DNA of 64,000 nucleotides, taken from assembly GCF_005601135.1 (NCBI RefSeq), contig NZ_CP039381.1, positions 1,795,941 through 1,859,940 of the forward strand. Direction: 5' to 3'. Shown here in pieces: positions 18,184 through 30,633 of the stretch. Source of the stretch: Ruminococcus bovis (lineage in GTDB: Bacteria; Bacillota; Clostridia; Oscillospirales; Acutalibacteraceae). The notes below the pieces were generated by a model that had not been told where the DNA came from, did no database searches, and saw only the letters and a program-made list of their open reading frames with translations. The position numbers were made by a program, and so were the translations under genes. Each line of letters starts with the position of its first letter. The stretch's first letter is position 1.

Positions 18184-19326
18184 TTATCCTTTAATAATTT
18201 GCTGAGTAAATTCATTGTTTAGAATTGTGTTGTTGCAACTTGCAAGTGACCACAACCTTGTTGCAAGGTTCTCAATTTCAAGAATTTTCTTTCCATTTTC
18301 ATCAAGATTATCATAACCGATTTTCACATTAGTAATCAGTGGTAAAGTGCCATTTTCCTTGATTTCTTTCAGTAATTTACTACCTTTTTCTGTGAAACCA
18401 AGCACCCTAATGTATGGTACTTTAATTTCTTTAACAGAATTATCAATACCAAGAATTGCCCTACAAATTATTCTCCTAATCCTTGACATTGTGTATCTTT
18501 TAGTTTTCAGTTTTTCACATAATTCATTAAAATTGTTAGTATTTTGAACAACTTTAATTATCCTATTTTCAAAACCTTCATGAACATCAGGAATATTTCT
18601 AAGGTCATTTTCTGTCATAGAAGATAGTTTGTAAAGAATAATTTTCTCAATATTTTCAATTTTTGCAGTATCTGTAATAGGGTATTTAGGTGTGTATAAT
18701 TCTCTATTAGAATAATTTTCTCTTATATAACTACCACTGGCAAAGTCACCACTTGAAAATTCATCATTATGACCTGCACCTTTTCTGGAAAAAGTAATTG
18801 CTGAAATGTTGCTGTTTTCAAGTGACTTTAAATATTCCATACCTAAAATATTATTAGCACCATCAAATAGATTTGCAATATCATCAGAATATAATTCTGA
18901 TATAGAATTATGAATAGCCTTGGGATAGGTAACACCTTTATTCATATTTTCTTTTATAAGGTTTTGTACATTTTCATCTTTAAGAGCAGAAATTCCTTTG
19001 TTCAGTAAATCAACATCACCACATTCACTGCCAAAAACAACTTTGTCAATTATATTAGTACCTTTCAAAATCTCAATAGAGCTTTTCCCAAAGTCCTCTG
19101 CACTTGATAATGAGTAAACAGAAGGCAATTCAAGTACAAGGTCAACACCATTTTTTAGTGAGGCAAAAGTTCTATCCATTTTGCAAATAATAGATATGTC
19201 ACCTCTTTGCACAAAACTACTGCTCATTACCGTAACTACTGTGTCATCTTCAGTTTTAACCTTGTCAATCAGCCACTTATGACCATTGTGAAAAGGATTG
19301 AATTCCGATACCAAACCGTATATCAT
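18184..19326 (-). CDS. tmcAL: tRNA(Met) cytidine acetate ligase (TmcAL, YlbM family)
   Basis: Protein of 380 aa of the HIGH nucleotidyltransferase-like family. The N-terminal signature FNPFHNGHKWLI (residues 9-20), then TVMSSSFVQRGDISI and ELPSVYSLSSAEDF, are typical of TmcAL/YlbM. The enzyme uses ATP and free acetate to acetylate the elongator tRNA-Met wobble cytidine. It is divergent from ackA, the acetate kinase gene, so both acetate-using genes share a 100-base intergenic region. The ribosome binding site is AGGAGA, 7 bases from the ATG. Confidence 0.9.
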   Translation of the reverse strand: MIYGLVSEFNPFHNGHKWLIDKVKTEDDTVVTVMSSSFVQRGDISIICKMDRTFASLKNGVDLVLELPSVYSLSSAEDFGKSSIEILKGTNIIDKVVFGSECGDVDLLNKGISALKDENVQNLIKENMNKGVTYPKAIHNSISELYSDDIANLFDGANNILGMEYLKSLENSNISAITFSRKGAGHNDEFSSGDFASGSYIRENYSNRELYTPKYPITDTAKIENIEKIILYKLSSMTENDLRNIPDVHEGFENRIIKVVQNTNNFNELCEKLKTKRYTMSRIRRIICRAILGIDNSVKEIKVPYIRVLGFTEKGSKLLKEIKENGTLPLITNVKIGYDNLDENGKKILEIENLATRLWSLASCNNTILNNEFTQQIIKG

Positions 19327-19360
19327 AAAAATCTCCTAAATACTTGAAATACTACAATTT

Positions 19361-19413
19361 TTGACTTATAATAATATCGTTAATTATTATATAACAAATG
19401 AATGAATCATTCA
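19361..19413 (+). promoter_or_regulatory. ackA promoter and adjacent palindrome
   Basis: TTGACT (19361-19366) and TATTAT (19385-19390) are 18 bases apart. A 15-base near-perfect palindrome, TGAATGAATCATTCA (19399-19413), sits at the expected transcript start, just before the ribosome binding site. The palindrome could be an operator; no regulator is identified. Confidence 0.5.
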
Positions 19414-19426
19414 ACAGGAGGATATA

Positions 19427-20635
19427 ATGAAAGTATTAGTAATTAATGCTGGTTCATCTTCTCTTAAGTATCAGTTGTTTGATATGAAAGACGAATCAGT
19501 TCTATGTAAAGGTAATTGCGAAAGAATCGGTGTTGGCGATAGCCTAGTTGGTTATAAGAACTATAAAGGTCAAGAAAAGACTATTAAAGTTGAAATGAAT
19601 AACCACACAGAAGCATTTATGCAGGTTAAGGAACTTCTAACTGACCCAGAAGTAGGTGTTATTTCTGATGTTAAAGAAGTTGGTGCAGTTGGCCATAGAG
19701 TAGTTCAGGGTGGTGCAATTTTCCACGAATCAACAGTTGTTACACCAATTACAATTGAAAAGATTAAACTTCTTTCACCTTTAGCTCCACTACACAACCC
19801 AGGTGCAGTTCAGGGTATTACTGCTGCTCAAAGTGTATTTGGTAAAGATACTCCAATGGTTACTGTATTTGATACATCTTTCCATGCTACAATGCCTGAA
19901 AAAGCTTATATGTATGCAGTACCTTATGAATATTATGAAAAGTATTCTATCCGTAGATATGGTTTCCACGGTACATCTCACAGATATGTTTCAGGTAAAC
20001 TTGCTGAATTACTAGGTAAGGATATTAAAGATACAAAGCTTATCACTTGTCATATCGGTAACGGTTCTTCAATCACAGCTGTTGAAGGTGGCAAAGTTAT
20101 TGACACATCAATGGGTCTAACTCCACTAGATGGCTTTATGATGGGTACTCGTTCCGGTTCACTTGACCCTTCTGTTGTCACATATATTATGGAAAAAGAA
20201 GGTCTATCTGCAAAAGAAATGGATACAATCCTAAATAAGAAGTCAGGTCTACTAGGTATTTCCGGTGTATCATCAGATGACCGTGATGTTTGTGCAGCTG
20301 AAGACTCAGGTAACGAAAGAGCACACCTAGCTCACCAGATGCTATATTACCAGATTGCTAAGACAATCGGTTCATATTATATTGCACTAGGTGGTTGTGA
20401 CGGTATCTGCTTTACTGCAGGTATTGGCGAACATCAGACACATCTAAGAAAAGCAGTTCTAGATTACCTAAATGTACTAGGTATTAAGTGTGATGACGAA
20501 AGAAATGAAACTGCTGATGGTACAGCACTACTAACTACTGATGATAGTAAAATCCCTGTATATGTTATCCCAACTAACGAAGAACTTGTTATTGCAAGAG
20601 ATACTCAGGCTCTAGTTGAAAAGAATGATAAATAA
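19427..20635 (+). CDS. ackA: Acetate kinase
   Basis: Full-length 402-aa acetate kinase of the ASKHA fold, making ATP and acetate from acetyl phosphate in fermentation. It has the N-terminal VINAGSSSLKYQLFD phosphate-binding loop, the GHRVVQGG and FHGTSHRYVS segments, HIGNGSS, and FTAGIGEH near the C-terminus. The ribosome binding site is AGGAGG, 7 bases upstream. No phosphotransacetylase gene (pta) lies beside it in this window. Codon use shows the CTA-leucine preference of strongly expressed genes here. Confidence 0.98.
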   Translation: MKVLVINAGSSSLKYQLFDMKDESVLCKGNCERIGVGDSLVGYKNYKGQEKTIKVEMNNHTEAFMQVKELLTDPEVGVISDVKEVGAVGHRVVQGGAIFHESTVVTPITIEKIKLLSPLAPLHNPGAVQGITAAQSVFGKDTPMVTVFDTSFHATMPEKAYMYAVPYEYYEKYSIRRYGFHGTSHRYVSGKLAELLGKDIKDTKLITCHIGNGSSITAVEGGKVIDTSMGLTPLDGFMMGTRSGSLDPSVVTYIMEKEGLSAKEMDTILNKKSGLLGISGVSSDDRDVCAAEDSGNERAHLAHQMLYYQIAKTIGSYYIALGGCDGICFTAGIGEHQTHLRKAVLDYLNVLGIKCDDERNETADGTALLTTDDSKIPVYVIPTNEELVIARDTQALVEKNDK

Positions 20636-20708
20636 TTCATTAATATTATTATAGATTTAATAATATTAGTATATCCCTTTATAATATAAAAATTATAAAA
20701 CTAATAAT

Positions 20709-20740
20709 AGTCGGTGCAAAATAAAGCACCGACTGTTTTG
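20709..20740 (+). terminator. Terminator of ackA
   Basis: A 9-bp stem AGTCGGTGC (20709-20717) with GCACCGACT (20726-20734), followed by GTTTTGTT. Confidence 0.85.
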
Positions 20741-21244
20741 TTATAAGAAGAAAAATTGAAATTTAATGTGGATAATAGAAATAAATTTGAAAGAAAAATT
20801 AAATTTAAAAAATATTTTAAATAAATATGTGGGAAATACAAAGAAATTATAAATTATATTATTAAGTTAGGATTTTAGTATAACTATATATTGTATAATA
20901 TTATATATAGACATCTATATATAGTGTATCAAAAAGAAATTTAAAAAAATTAAAAAAAGTTGAAAAAAAGTGTTGACAAAGAGGCGAAATAGCCGTATAA
21001 TAAAACACGTTCCGCTGAGGGAACGGAAAAACTTAAGAGAAATCGAGAGTAAGAAGTTCAGTAAGTTTGGAACGACGGACCTTGAAAATTAAACAACGAA
21101 CAAGAAACCCGAAAATGACTTTGAGTTGAATGACTCAAGTTGAGGATAGTGAATGTGAACACTAAAAATACACAAACACGCAAGTATTCAGAAATGAGCT
21201 TGACGATTTAATAAGATGTTAAACCGAAAGGTCTAATATACAAA
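20741..21244 (+). other. rRNA operon upstream and leader region
   Basis: No gene is seen. From about 20760 to 20970 the sequence is extremely A/T-rich, as expected of an UP-element zone before an rRNA promoter. The leader after 21001 contains a segment (about 21077-21105) complementary to sequence just after 16S (22822-22848), which forms the 16S processing stem. Confidence 0.7.
20973..21001 (+). promoter_or_regulatory. rRNA operon promoter
   Basis: TTGACA (20973-20978) and TATAAT (20996-21001), exactly 17 bases apart. It is preceded by long A/T tracts that fit an UP element and lies about 240 bases before 16S. Confidence 0.9.
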
Positions 21245-22769
<1,525 letters not shown>

Positions 22770-22864
22770 TGGAGAAATGAGTGAAAGTAAGTAACTCATA
22801 TCCAAGGTCAGAATGGATTTCAAGTTTGTTGTTTAATTTTCAGGGTCCGACCCTAAAGAGATAT

Positions 22865-22940
22865 GGGGGTATAGCTCAGCTGGGAGAGCACCTGCTTTGC
22901 AAGCAGGGGGTCAGCGGTTCGATCCCGCTTATCTCCACCA
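22865..22940 (+). tRNA. tRNA-Ala (TGC)
   Basis: 76 bases with encoded CCA. Cloverleaf with anticodon arm CCTGC-TT-TGC-AA-GCAGG and T-arm GGTTCGATCC. The acceptor stem GGGGGTA/TATCTCC includes two G-T pairs. Located in the 16S-23S spacer, as is common. Confidence 0.95.
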
Positions 22941-22977
22941 AAGGCTTGAGTAATAGAAGCACCAAGCCAGAGAATAT

Positions 22978-23054
22978 GGGCTTATAGCTCAGCTGGTTAG
23001 AGCGTCCGCCTGATAAGCGGGAGGTCGGTGGTTCGAGTCCACTTAAGCCCACCA
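22978..23054 (+). tRNA. tRNA-Ile (GAT)
   Basis: 77 bases with encoded CCA. Acceptor GGGCTTA/TAAGCCC, anticodon loop CTGATAA (anticodon GAT), T-arm GGTTCGAGTCC. Second tRNA of the 16S-23S spacer. Confidence 0.96.
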
Positions 23055-23294
23055 AAGAGGAAAAGCCGACTAAAAGTCAGTGATCCTCTAAAATGCACCT
23101 TGAAAACTGAATAAAGAAAAGATAGCGAGATAGTTTATTACAAACAGGAAAATAAAACTCAAGTATTTATTTAAACTAACAGGTAATAAAACTACAATTA
23201 AGCTGAAAAAGGGTAAATAGGAAATAAAGCCTATTTATCTGCGAGTAGAGTAAATTAATTTACTTAAACGAAAGAACCAAAAAGATATCTCAAT

Positions 23295-26119
<2,825 letters not shown>

Positions 26120-26191
26120 CAAGAGTCTTTTTTGGTCAGCAAATTTAGCTAGAAATTCTTTATTCAGTTTTGAAGGTGCAGAGCACAATAT

Positions 26192-26267
26192 GCGCCATTA
26201 GCTCAGTTGGTAGAGCACCTGACTCTTAATCAGGGTGTCCCGGGTTCGAACCCCTGATGGCGCACCA
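26192..26267 (+). tRNA. tRNA-Lys (CTT)
   Basis: 76 bases with CCA. Acceptor GCGCCAT/ATGGCGC, anticodon loop CTCTTAA (anticodon CTT), T-arm GGTTCGAACC. Located between 23S and 5S, an unusual position. Confidence 0.94.
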
Positions 26268-26312
26268 AAGAGAAGGTTGGAGCTGGGCAACCGGCTCTAG
26301 CCGAAGAGAATT

Positions 26313-26387
26313 GGCCCGTTGGTCAAGCGGTTAAGACTCCGCCCTCTCACGGCGGCAACGCGAGTTCGATTCTCGCACGGGTCACCA
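26313..26387 (+). tRNA. tRNA-Glu (CTC)
   Basis: 75 bases with CCA. Acceptor GGCCCGT/ACGGGTC, anticodon loop CTCTCAC (anticodon CTC), T-arm AGTTCGATTCT. Also between 23S and 5S. Confidence 0.93.
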
Positions 26388-26420
26388 AGACCCAAGCAAT
26401 TAAATAGAGGTAAATAAATA

Positions 26421-26537
26421 GTTGGTGTCGATGACGCTGAGGGTCCACCTGTTCCCATCCCGAACACAGAAGTTAAGCTCAGTAGTGCCGAAGATAGTTG
26501 GCTGGAAGCGGCCTGTGAAAATAGGAAGACGCCAACA
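26421..26537 (+). rRNA. rrf: 5S ribosomal RNA
   Basis: About 117 bases with the typical core GGTCCACCTGTTCCCATCCC and GAACACAGAAGTTAAGCTC. The ends GTTGGTG and CGCCAAC pair. Follows the Lys and Glu tRNAs. Confidence 0.93.
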
Positions 26538-26546
26538 TTTATATAT

Positions 26547-26622
26547 TCCTCCATAGCTCAGTCGGTAGAGCGCATGACTGTTAATCATGATGTCACTGGT
26601 TCGAGCCCAGTTGGGGGAGCCA
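26547..26622 (+). tRNA. tRNA-Asn (GTT)
   Basis: 76 bases with CCA. Acceptor TCCTCCA/TGGGGGA, anticodon loop CTGTTAA (anticodon GTT). Last gene of the rRNA operon. Confidence 0.95.
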
Positions 26623-26630
26623 AAGAAAAT

Positions 26631-26658
26631 GAGTAACCATTTGGTTGCTCGTTTTTTT
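26631..26658 (+). terminator. Terminator of the rRNA operon
   Basis: An 8-bp stem GAGTAACC (26631-26638) with GGTTGCTC (26643-26650), followed by GTTTTTTT. Confidence 0.88.
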
Positions 26659-27440
26659 CGTTTGTTTCCTTTATATATCAATGGGCTCGAAGGCGAGCGT
26701 TAAGAAAACAGTCCGGTGGACTGTTTTTAGCGAGGGGATTTCATCAGATACTTTAATTCTGATGTGTAATTTTCAAGCGTGGTAGGTTACTTTCTCTAAG
26801 CAAGAGTAAGTTTGAGGGAATTCTATATATTTATGCCTATTAAATTTGGCTTTTTAATTATATTTATCCTTGCTTTGAGTAACCATTATGTTGCTCTGTT
26901 TTTCTTTTTTAGGCTAAATTTTAATACCTACATAGGACAAAGTATCTATGCAAATGCGAGTTTGCTCGGTCCACCAATGGTGGACCCTACAACTGTGAGC
27001 CATAGTTTTATTGTAATTTATTTTGTTGCTCGTTTTTTTCGTTTCTTTCCTTAATATCAATGGGCTGGTCGGCGAGTTTTTCAATTTGAATTGTATTGTT
27101 TTCTATCAATTATTTATCTAACTTAATATTATTTTTTTCTATTATTGGACTTTTTTTAGCGAGGGGATTTAATGAGTTACTTTAATTCTGATGTGTAATT
27201 CTCAAGCGTGGTAGGTAACTTCCTCTAAGCTATAGTAAGTTGGGGAGTTAATATTGACTCATTTTTTTAATCATATTTATCTTTTTTGTGGGTAGCCTTT
27301 TGGTTGCTCGTTTTTTTCGTTTGTTTTCTTTATATATCAATGGGATCGAAGGCGAACGTTAAGAAAACAGTCCGGTGGACTGTTTTTAGCCAGGGGATTT
27401 GATGAGTTACTTTATTTCCGATGTGTAACTTTCAATAGTG
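26631..27440 (+). repeat. Three diverged copies of a terminator-like repeat downstream of the rRNA operon
   Basis: No gene is seen in this stretch. Three copies (about 26631-26820, 27014-27246 and 27291-27440) share the order GTTGCTCGTTTTTTTCGTTT, TATCAATGGG, a tract ending TTTTTAGCGAGGGGATTT, and TTCTGATGTGTAA...CAAGCGTGGTAGG. A fourth fragment lies near 26872-26920. The first and third carry a perfect hairpin AAAACAGTCC/GGACTGTTTT (26705-26727 and about 27364-27386). Sequence at 26961-26996, between the first and second copies, matches a block near 12.3 kb. Confidence 0.75.
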
Positions 27441-27471
27441 AATTCTATCGTCGAAAGCAGAACCTTATATA

Positions 27472-28011
27472 ATGTGGATTATTGAAATTGGCAAAGAACG
27501 GATAGAAGAAACCATTGATCTGAAACTTACTATTGAAAGAGTACTTGAAATTTATCTTAAAAAAGGATACGGTAATGAAAGGATAAATCAAAGACTTCCA
27601 ACTATTCAAGTGATAAAAGAACTTACTGATATGTGGAATTCTTATGTTGTAAAAAAGGGTGTAGAGTGTACAATCTTTACGAATGAAATTGCAAAAGCAT
27701 GGTCTGGCATGACAACTCGTCAATATAAAAACCTCAAGGTCTTAAAAGGAGAATTTGAGAGATAATATGAGTACGTTAGAACTAGTCCTTAATATGTTGG
27801 CAGAAACTACTACAACTGCGTTATTAAAAGAAAAAAGTCTACAGTCTTTTTTGATAACAGAAAAGTTGCAAAGGAAGGTGGAGAAGTAGTAGAAAATGAA
27901 AGAAGAGGTATTAAGAAAATGTATGACCTGACATTTGTCCCTAAAAATGCAGTTTATTTTTCAAATATCATTTCTGATGTTATAGAAAATGATTTTGATA
28001 AAAATAAATAA
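27472..28011 (+). pseudogene. Decayed BRO-N/antirepressor-type protein, C-terminal remnant
   Basis: Three reading frames together give a sequence typical of the C-terminal half of BRO-family or DinD-like proteins: RINQRLPTIQVIKELTDMW, TNEIAKAWSGMTTRQYKNL, then (shifted) KENLRDNMSTLELVLNMLAE, then (shifted again) DNRKVAKEGGEVVENERRGI. The first shift is explained by one missing A near 27743-27748 and the second lies near 27845. The N-terminal domain is absent. These proteins are often phage- or damage-related. It fits a prophage or mobile-element remnant next to a recombinase. Confidence 0.72.
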
Positions 28012-28053
28012 AATTTTTTGCCTTGTAGATTTTAAATTTGCAAGGTATTTCTA

Positions 28054-28992
28054 TTAGATATAGATTTCTAATTTATTTCTTGGATGTTTGGCTGAAAGAA
28101 TATTTTTCTGCTTATTAATGCTGGTATGTGTATAAATTTGTGTTGTTGTAATTGAACTGTGTCCAAGCATTTGTTGAATATATCTGATGTCAACATCTTC
28201 TTCAAGCAAGAGCGTTGCAAAAGAGTGACGAAACATATGAGGTGTAATGTGTATTGGAATTTTTGCTCCGATTGCATAGCTGTTAATCATATTGCGAACA
28301 GACTGCTCAGATAGTCTGTTACCAAGCCTGTTAATAAAGAAATAGTTATTGCTTTTTGTTCCTAATCTATATGTTTCATAATATTTTTTTATTATAGCTC
28401 GTACATTTTCATTGCAAATTTGTATTAATCGTTCTTTTGAACCTTTTCCATATATCTTTATTATGTAGTCATTAAAATCAATTTGTTCAATTGTAAGTGT
28501 GCATAGTTCTGAAATCCTCATACCGGTAGCAAACAATAATTCAAGTATTAACGTGTTCCTCAAAGTAACTTTCTTAGTATACTCTGTATTAGATTTAGCT
28601 AGTTGTAGATAAGCATATCTTATAATCTGTTCAATATTATTTATTGGAATAGTTTTAGGGAGAATAAACGGTTCTTTGTACTTGATTTGTATCTTATGAA
28701 ATGGGTTAATTTCAATAAGTTCTTCAATTTCTAGATAGTGAAAAAATGCTTTTAGGGAAGCAATTTTACGCTTAACACTTTTAGGCTTGTATTTGTAGTG
28801 CAGTAAATCAATGTATTGTTCGATGGATTTTTTATTTGTCCATTCAAGTTTGCAGTTGGTGGTAAATTCAAAGTATTGTCTTAAGTCGATTTTGTATGAT
28901 TTTATCGTTTTCTGATCAAGATTTTTTCTTGAAATACAGAAGTTAAGGTAATCAGTTGTTAACTTAGATGTTTGTTTATTTTTTATATTCAT
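28054..28992 (-). CDS. Tyrosine recombinase/integrase (XerC/D-like)
   Basis: Protein of 312 aa with an N-terminal SAM-like core-binding domain (LTTDYLNFCISRKNLDQKTIKSY...) and a C-terminal catalytic domain. Catalytic residues are visible: Arg in ATGMRISEL, the HMFRHSFAT box (H-x-x-R), His in LGHSSITTTQ, and Tyr in QIYTHT. The start at 28992 has AAGGAG 9 bases upstream; a start 39 bases earlier has none. Its position at the edge of an AT-rich accessory island suggests an element-borne integrase rather than the housekeeping XerC or XerD. Its target site is not identified. Confidence 0.88.
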   Translation of the reverse strand: MNIKNKQTSKLTTDYLNFCISRKNLDQKTIKSYKIDLRQYFEFTTNCKLEWTNKKSIEQYIDLLHYKYKPKSVKRKIASLKAFFHYLEIEELIEINPFHKIQIKYKEPFILPKTIPINNIEQIIRYAYLQLAKSNTEYTKKVTLRNTLILELLFATGMRISELCTLTIEQIDFNDYIIKIYGKGSKERLIQICNENVRAIIKKYYETYRLGTKSNNYFFINRLGNRLSEQSVRNMINSYAIGAKIPIHITPHMFRHSFATLLLEEDVDIRYIQQMLGHSSITTTQIYTHTSINKQKNILSAKHPRNKLEIYI

Positions 28993-29407
28993 AGTATATA
29001 TCTCCTTATCTTTAATAAAATTATTATGCATTATAGTTTAACTAAAGTCTACTAAAATTCTTATATTTATTTTTATGTAATGTATAAATTTGTATTATGC
29101 AATATGCATAAAAATATATTGTGAAATTTTATTGCATAATTTTATAAAAGTTGTTTAAATAAATGTATAATTATGGTATAATTAGTGTCATAAAGTCTAA
29201 TATATAAATATTTATATATTATGTACTTAAAATATAGATTTAGTACAGGGTTAATATTTCATTTTCTTATAGGTGAGATTAGGTTATTATATAGATATAT
29301 ATCATCTTAATGTGATATACGTTACTCCCTAGTTAATAGAAATGTATTATTTACCTTAACTAAAATTATGAACATAAGATAACTTTAAATTATCATAAAA
29401 GGATTTT
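28993..29407. other. Intergenic region before the STAND gene
   Basis: No gene is seen. It is very A/T-rich. A perfect inverted repeat TTATGCA-ATA-TGCATAA (29095-29111) lies about 100 bases upstream of the recombinase start, with partial copies (TTATGCA near 29022-29028, TTGCATAA at about 29132). This could be a recombinase or repressor site. A TATAAT at 29177-29182 might serve the rightward gene, but no good -35 partner is seen. Confidence 0.45.
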
Positions 29408-30568
29408 ATGAGTATGGAAAATTTAATTGATAGAGAGCACGAAATTCAAAACTTGTCGGATTTAGTCAACTCACAAAGTTCTACAAATAAAATTATTGTT
29501 CTCAGTGGGATAAGTGGAATAGGAAAAAGTGGAATAATAGAAAAATTCAAAATGAGTAAATTAATCTCTAATGATGTAATAACAGTTAAGATGAACAAAA
29601 GTTCAGTGGAGACCATTGAGAATCTTCAATATTTTAATAATATTTATAAAGAACTTGAAGATTTTTCAATTAAGAATTCTTCTTTAGTACCAACACCTAC
29701 AGAATATGGAATTAGAAACTTTGGAAATCTATTAAGATATGTTTTCTATTTATTGCGATCAGTCCTTGGTCTAGGAGATGCTGAACCTCTTGCTGAAATT
29801 GGGGAAGAATCTTCTATTATACGCAAAAAAGATTATATTATATATTTGTTAAACCACTCAAATATTATTTTAAATATTGATAACATTCAAAATATTGATA
29901 CTCAATCCTTTGAATTATTGCAGTTTATCATTAAAAACACAAAGAATAAAACTTTTATTTTTGAATATACCCTTGGCGAAAAGGAGAAAACACACTTTTA
30001 TAATTTTTATAAAGAATTAATTGATACAGGCATGACTGTTAAAAACTTTGTCGTCGAAAAAATGGATTTCAGTATAGCGAAATCGTTAGCACCAAAAATA
30101 ATTCATTTAATTTTGATGTAATTGAAAAGCTATATGATGCTAGTCAAGGAAATCTAATGGAGATTATTCTTGCAAATGAACAATCAAAATTAAATAATAG
30201 TAACATTAATATTTCAATTAATACTCTTTCGATTTATGAAAAATATATTATATATATTGTTTATCTACATGAATGCAGAATTGATAAAAATTTACTTTAC
30301 TTATTATGTTATCAGGTAATAAACAATCATTCTCTTATTGAATATTTTAAATCAAAAAATTTAGAAGAATTGATTGCAAATTTATTAAATAAGAATATAT
30401 TAAAAATTGATAATAACACATTTTTATCAATTCATGATTCCATAAAATACGAACTAGATAAAGTAAAATATGATCCTATTCTATTTTGTGCATATGCATC
30501 AATAAAAAGATACTATTTTGAAAAATTAAGTAAAACTAATGATTTTTCAATTTTAGAACAGTTATTAT
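29408..30568 (+). pseudogene. STAND/AAA-type ATPase, 5' part (frameshifted, then split by IS66)
   Basis: The N-terminal part of a signalling-type ATPase. It opens IDREHEIQNLSDLV, as in AAA_16/NACHT-like STAND proteins, then Walker A GISGIGKS (about residues 38-45) and a Walker B-like IILNIDNIQ. A single missing A in the A-tract at 30093-30098 puts the rest out of frame; the continuation SFNFDVIEKLYDASQGNLMEI is in the -1 frame. An IS66 element interrupts the gene after GTTATTAT (30561-30568). Removing the element and one duplication rejoins the frame as ...ILEQLL-FLCMKFSDEEL... The intact ancestor was about 785 residues. Confidence 0.85.
30561..30568 (+). repeat. Target-site duplication, left of IS66 copy 1
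   Basis: The 8-bp GTTATTAT is repeated exactly at 33046-33053, immediately outside the other end. Eight bases is the typical IS66 duplication length. Confidence 0.93.
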
Positions 30569-30633
30569 GTAACCGTCAAATCATCCTAAAAAATCCCTGC
30601 GAGTTTGTTCTCGCAGGGATTTCCACATATGTA

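Noticed and set aside
26812..27054. 80-codon open frame after the rRNA operon
   Set aside because: It runs through the repeat blocks, has no ribosome binding site and is mostly hydrophobic low-complexity translation of T-rich sequence.
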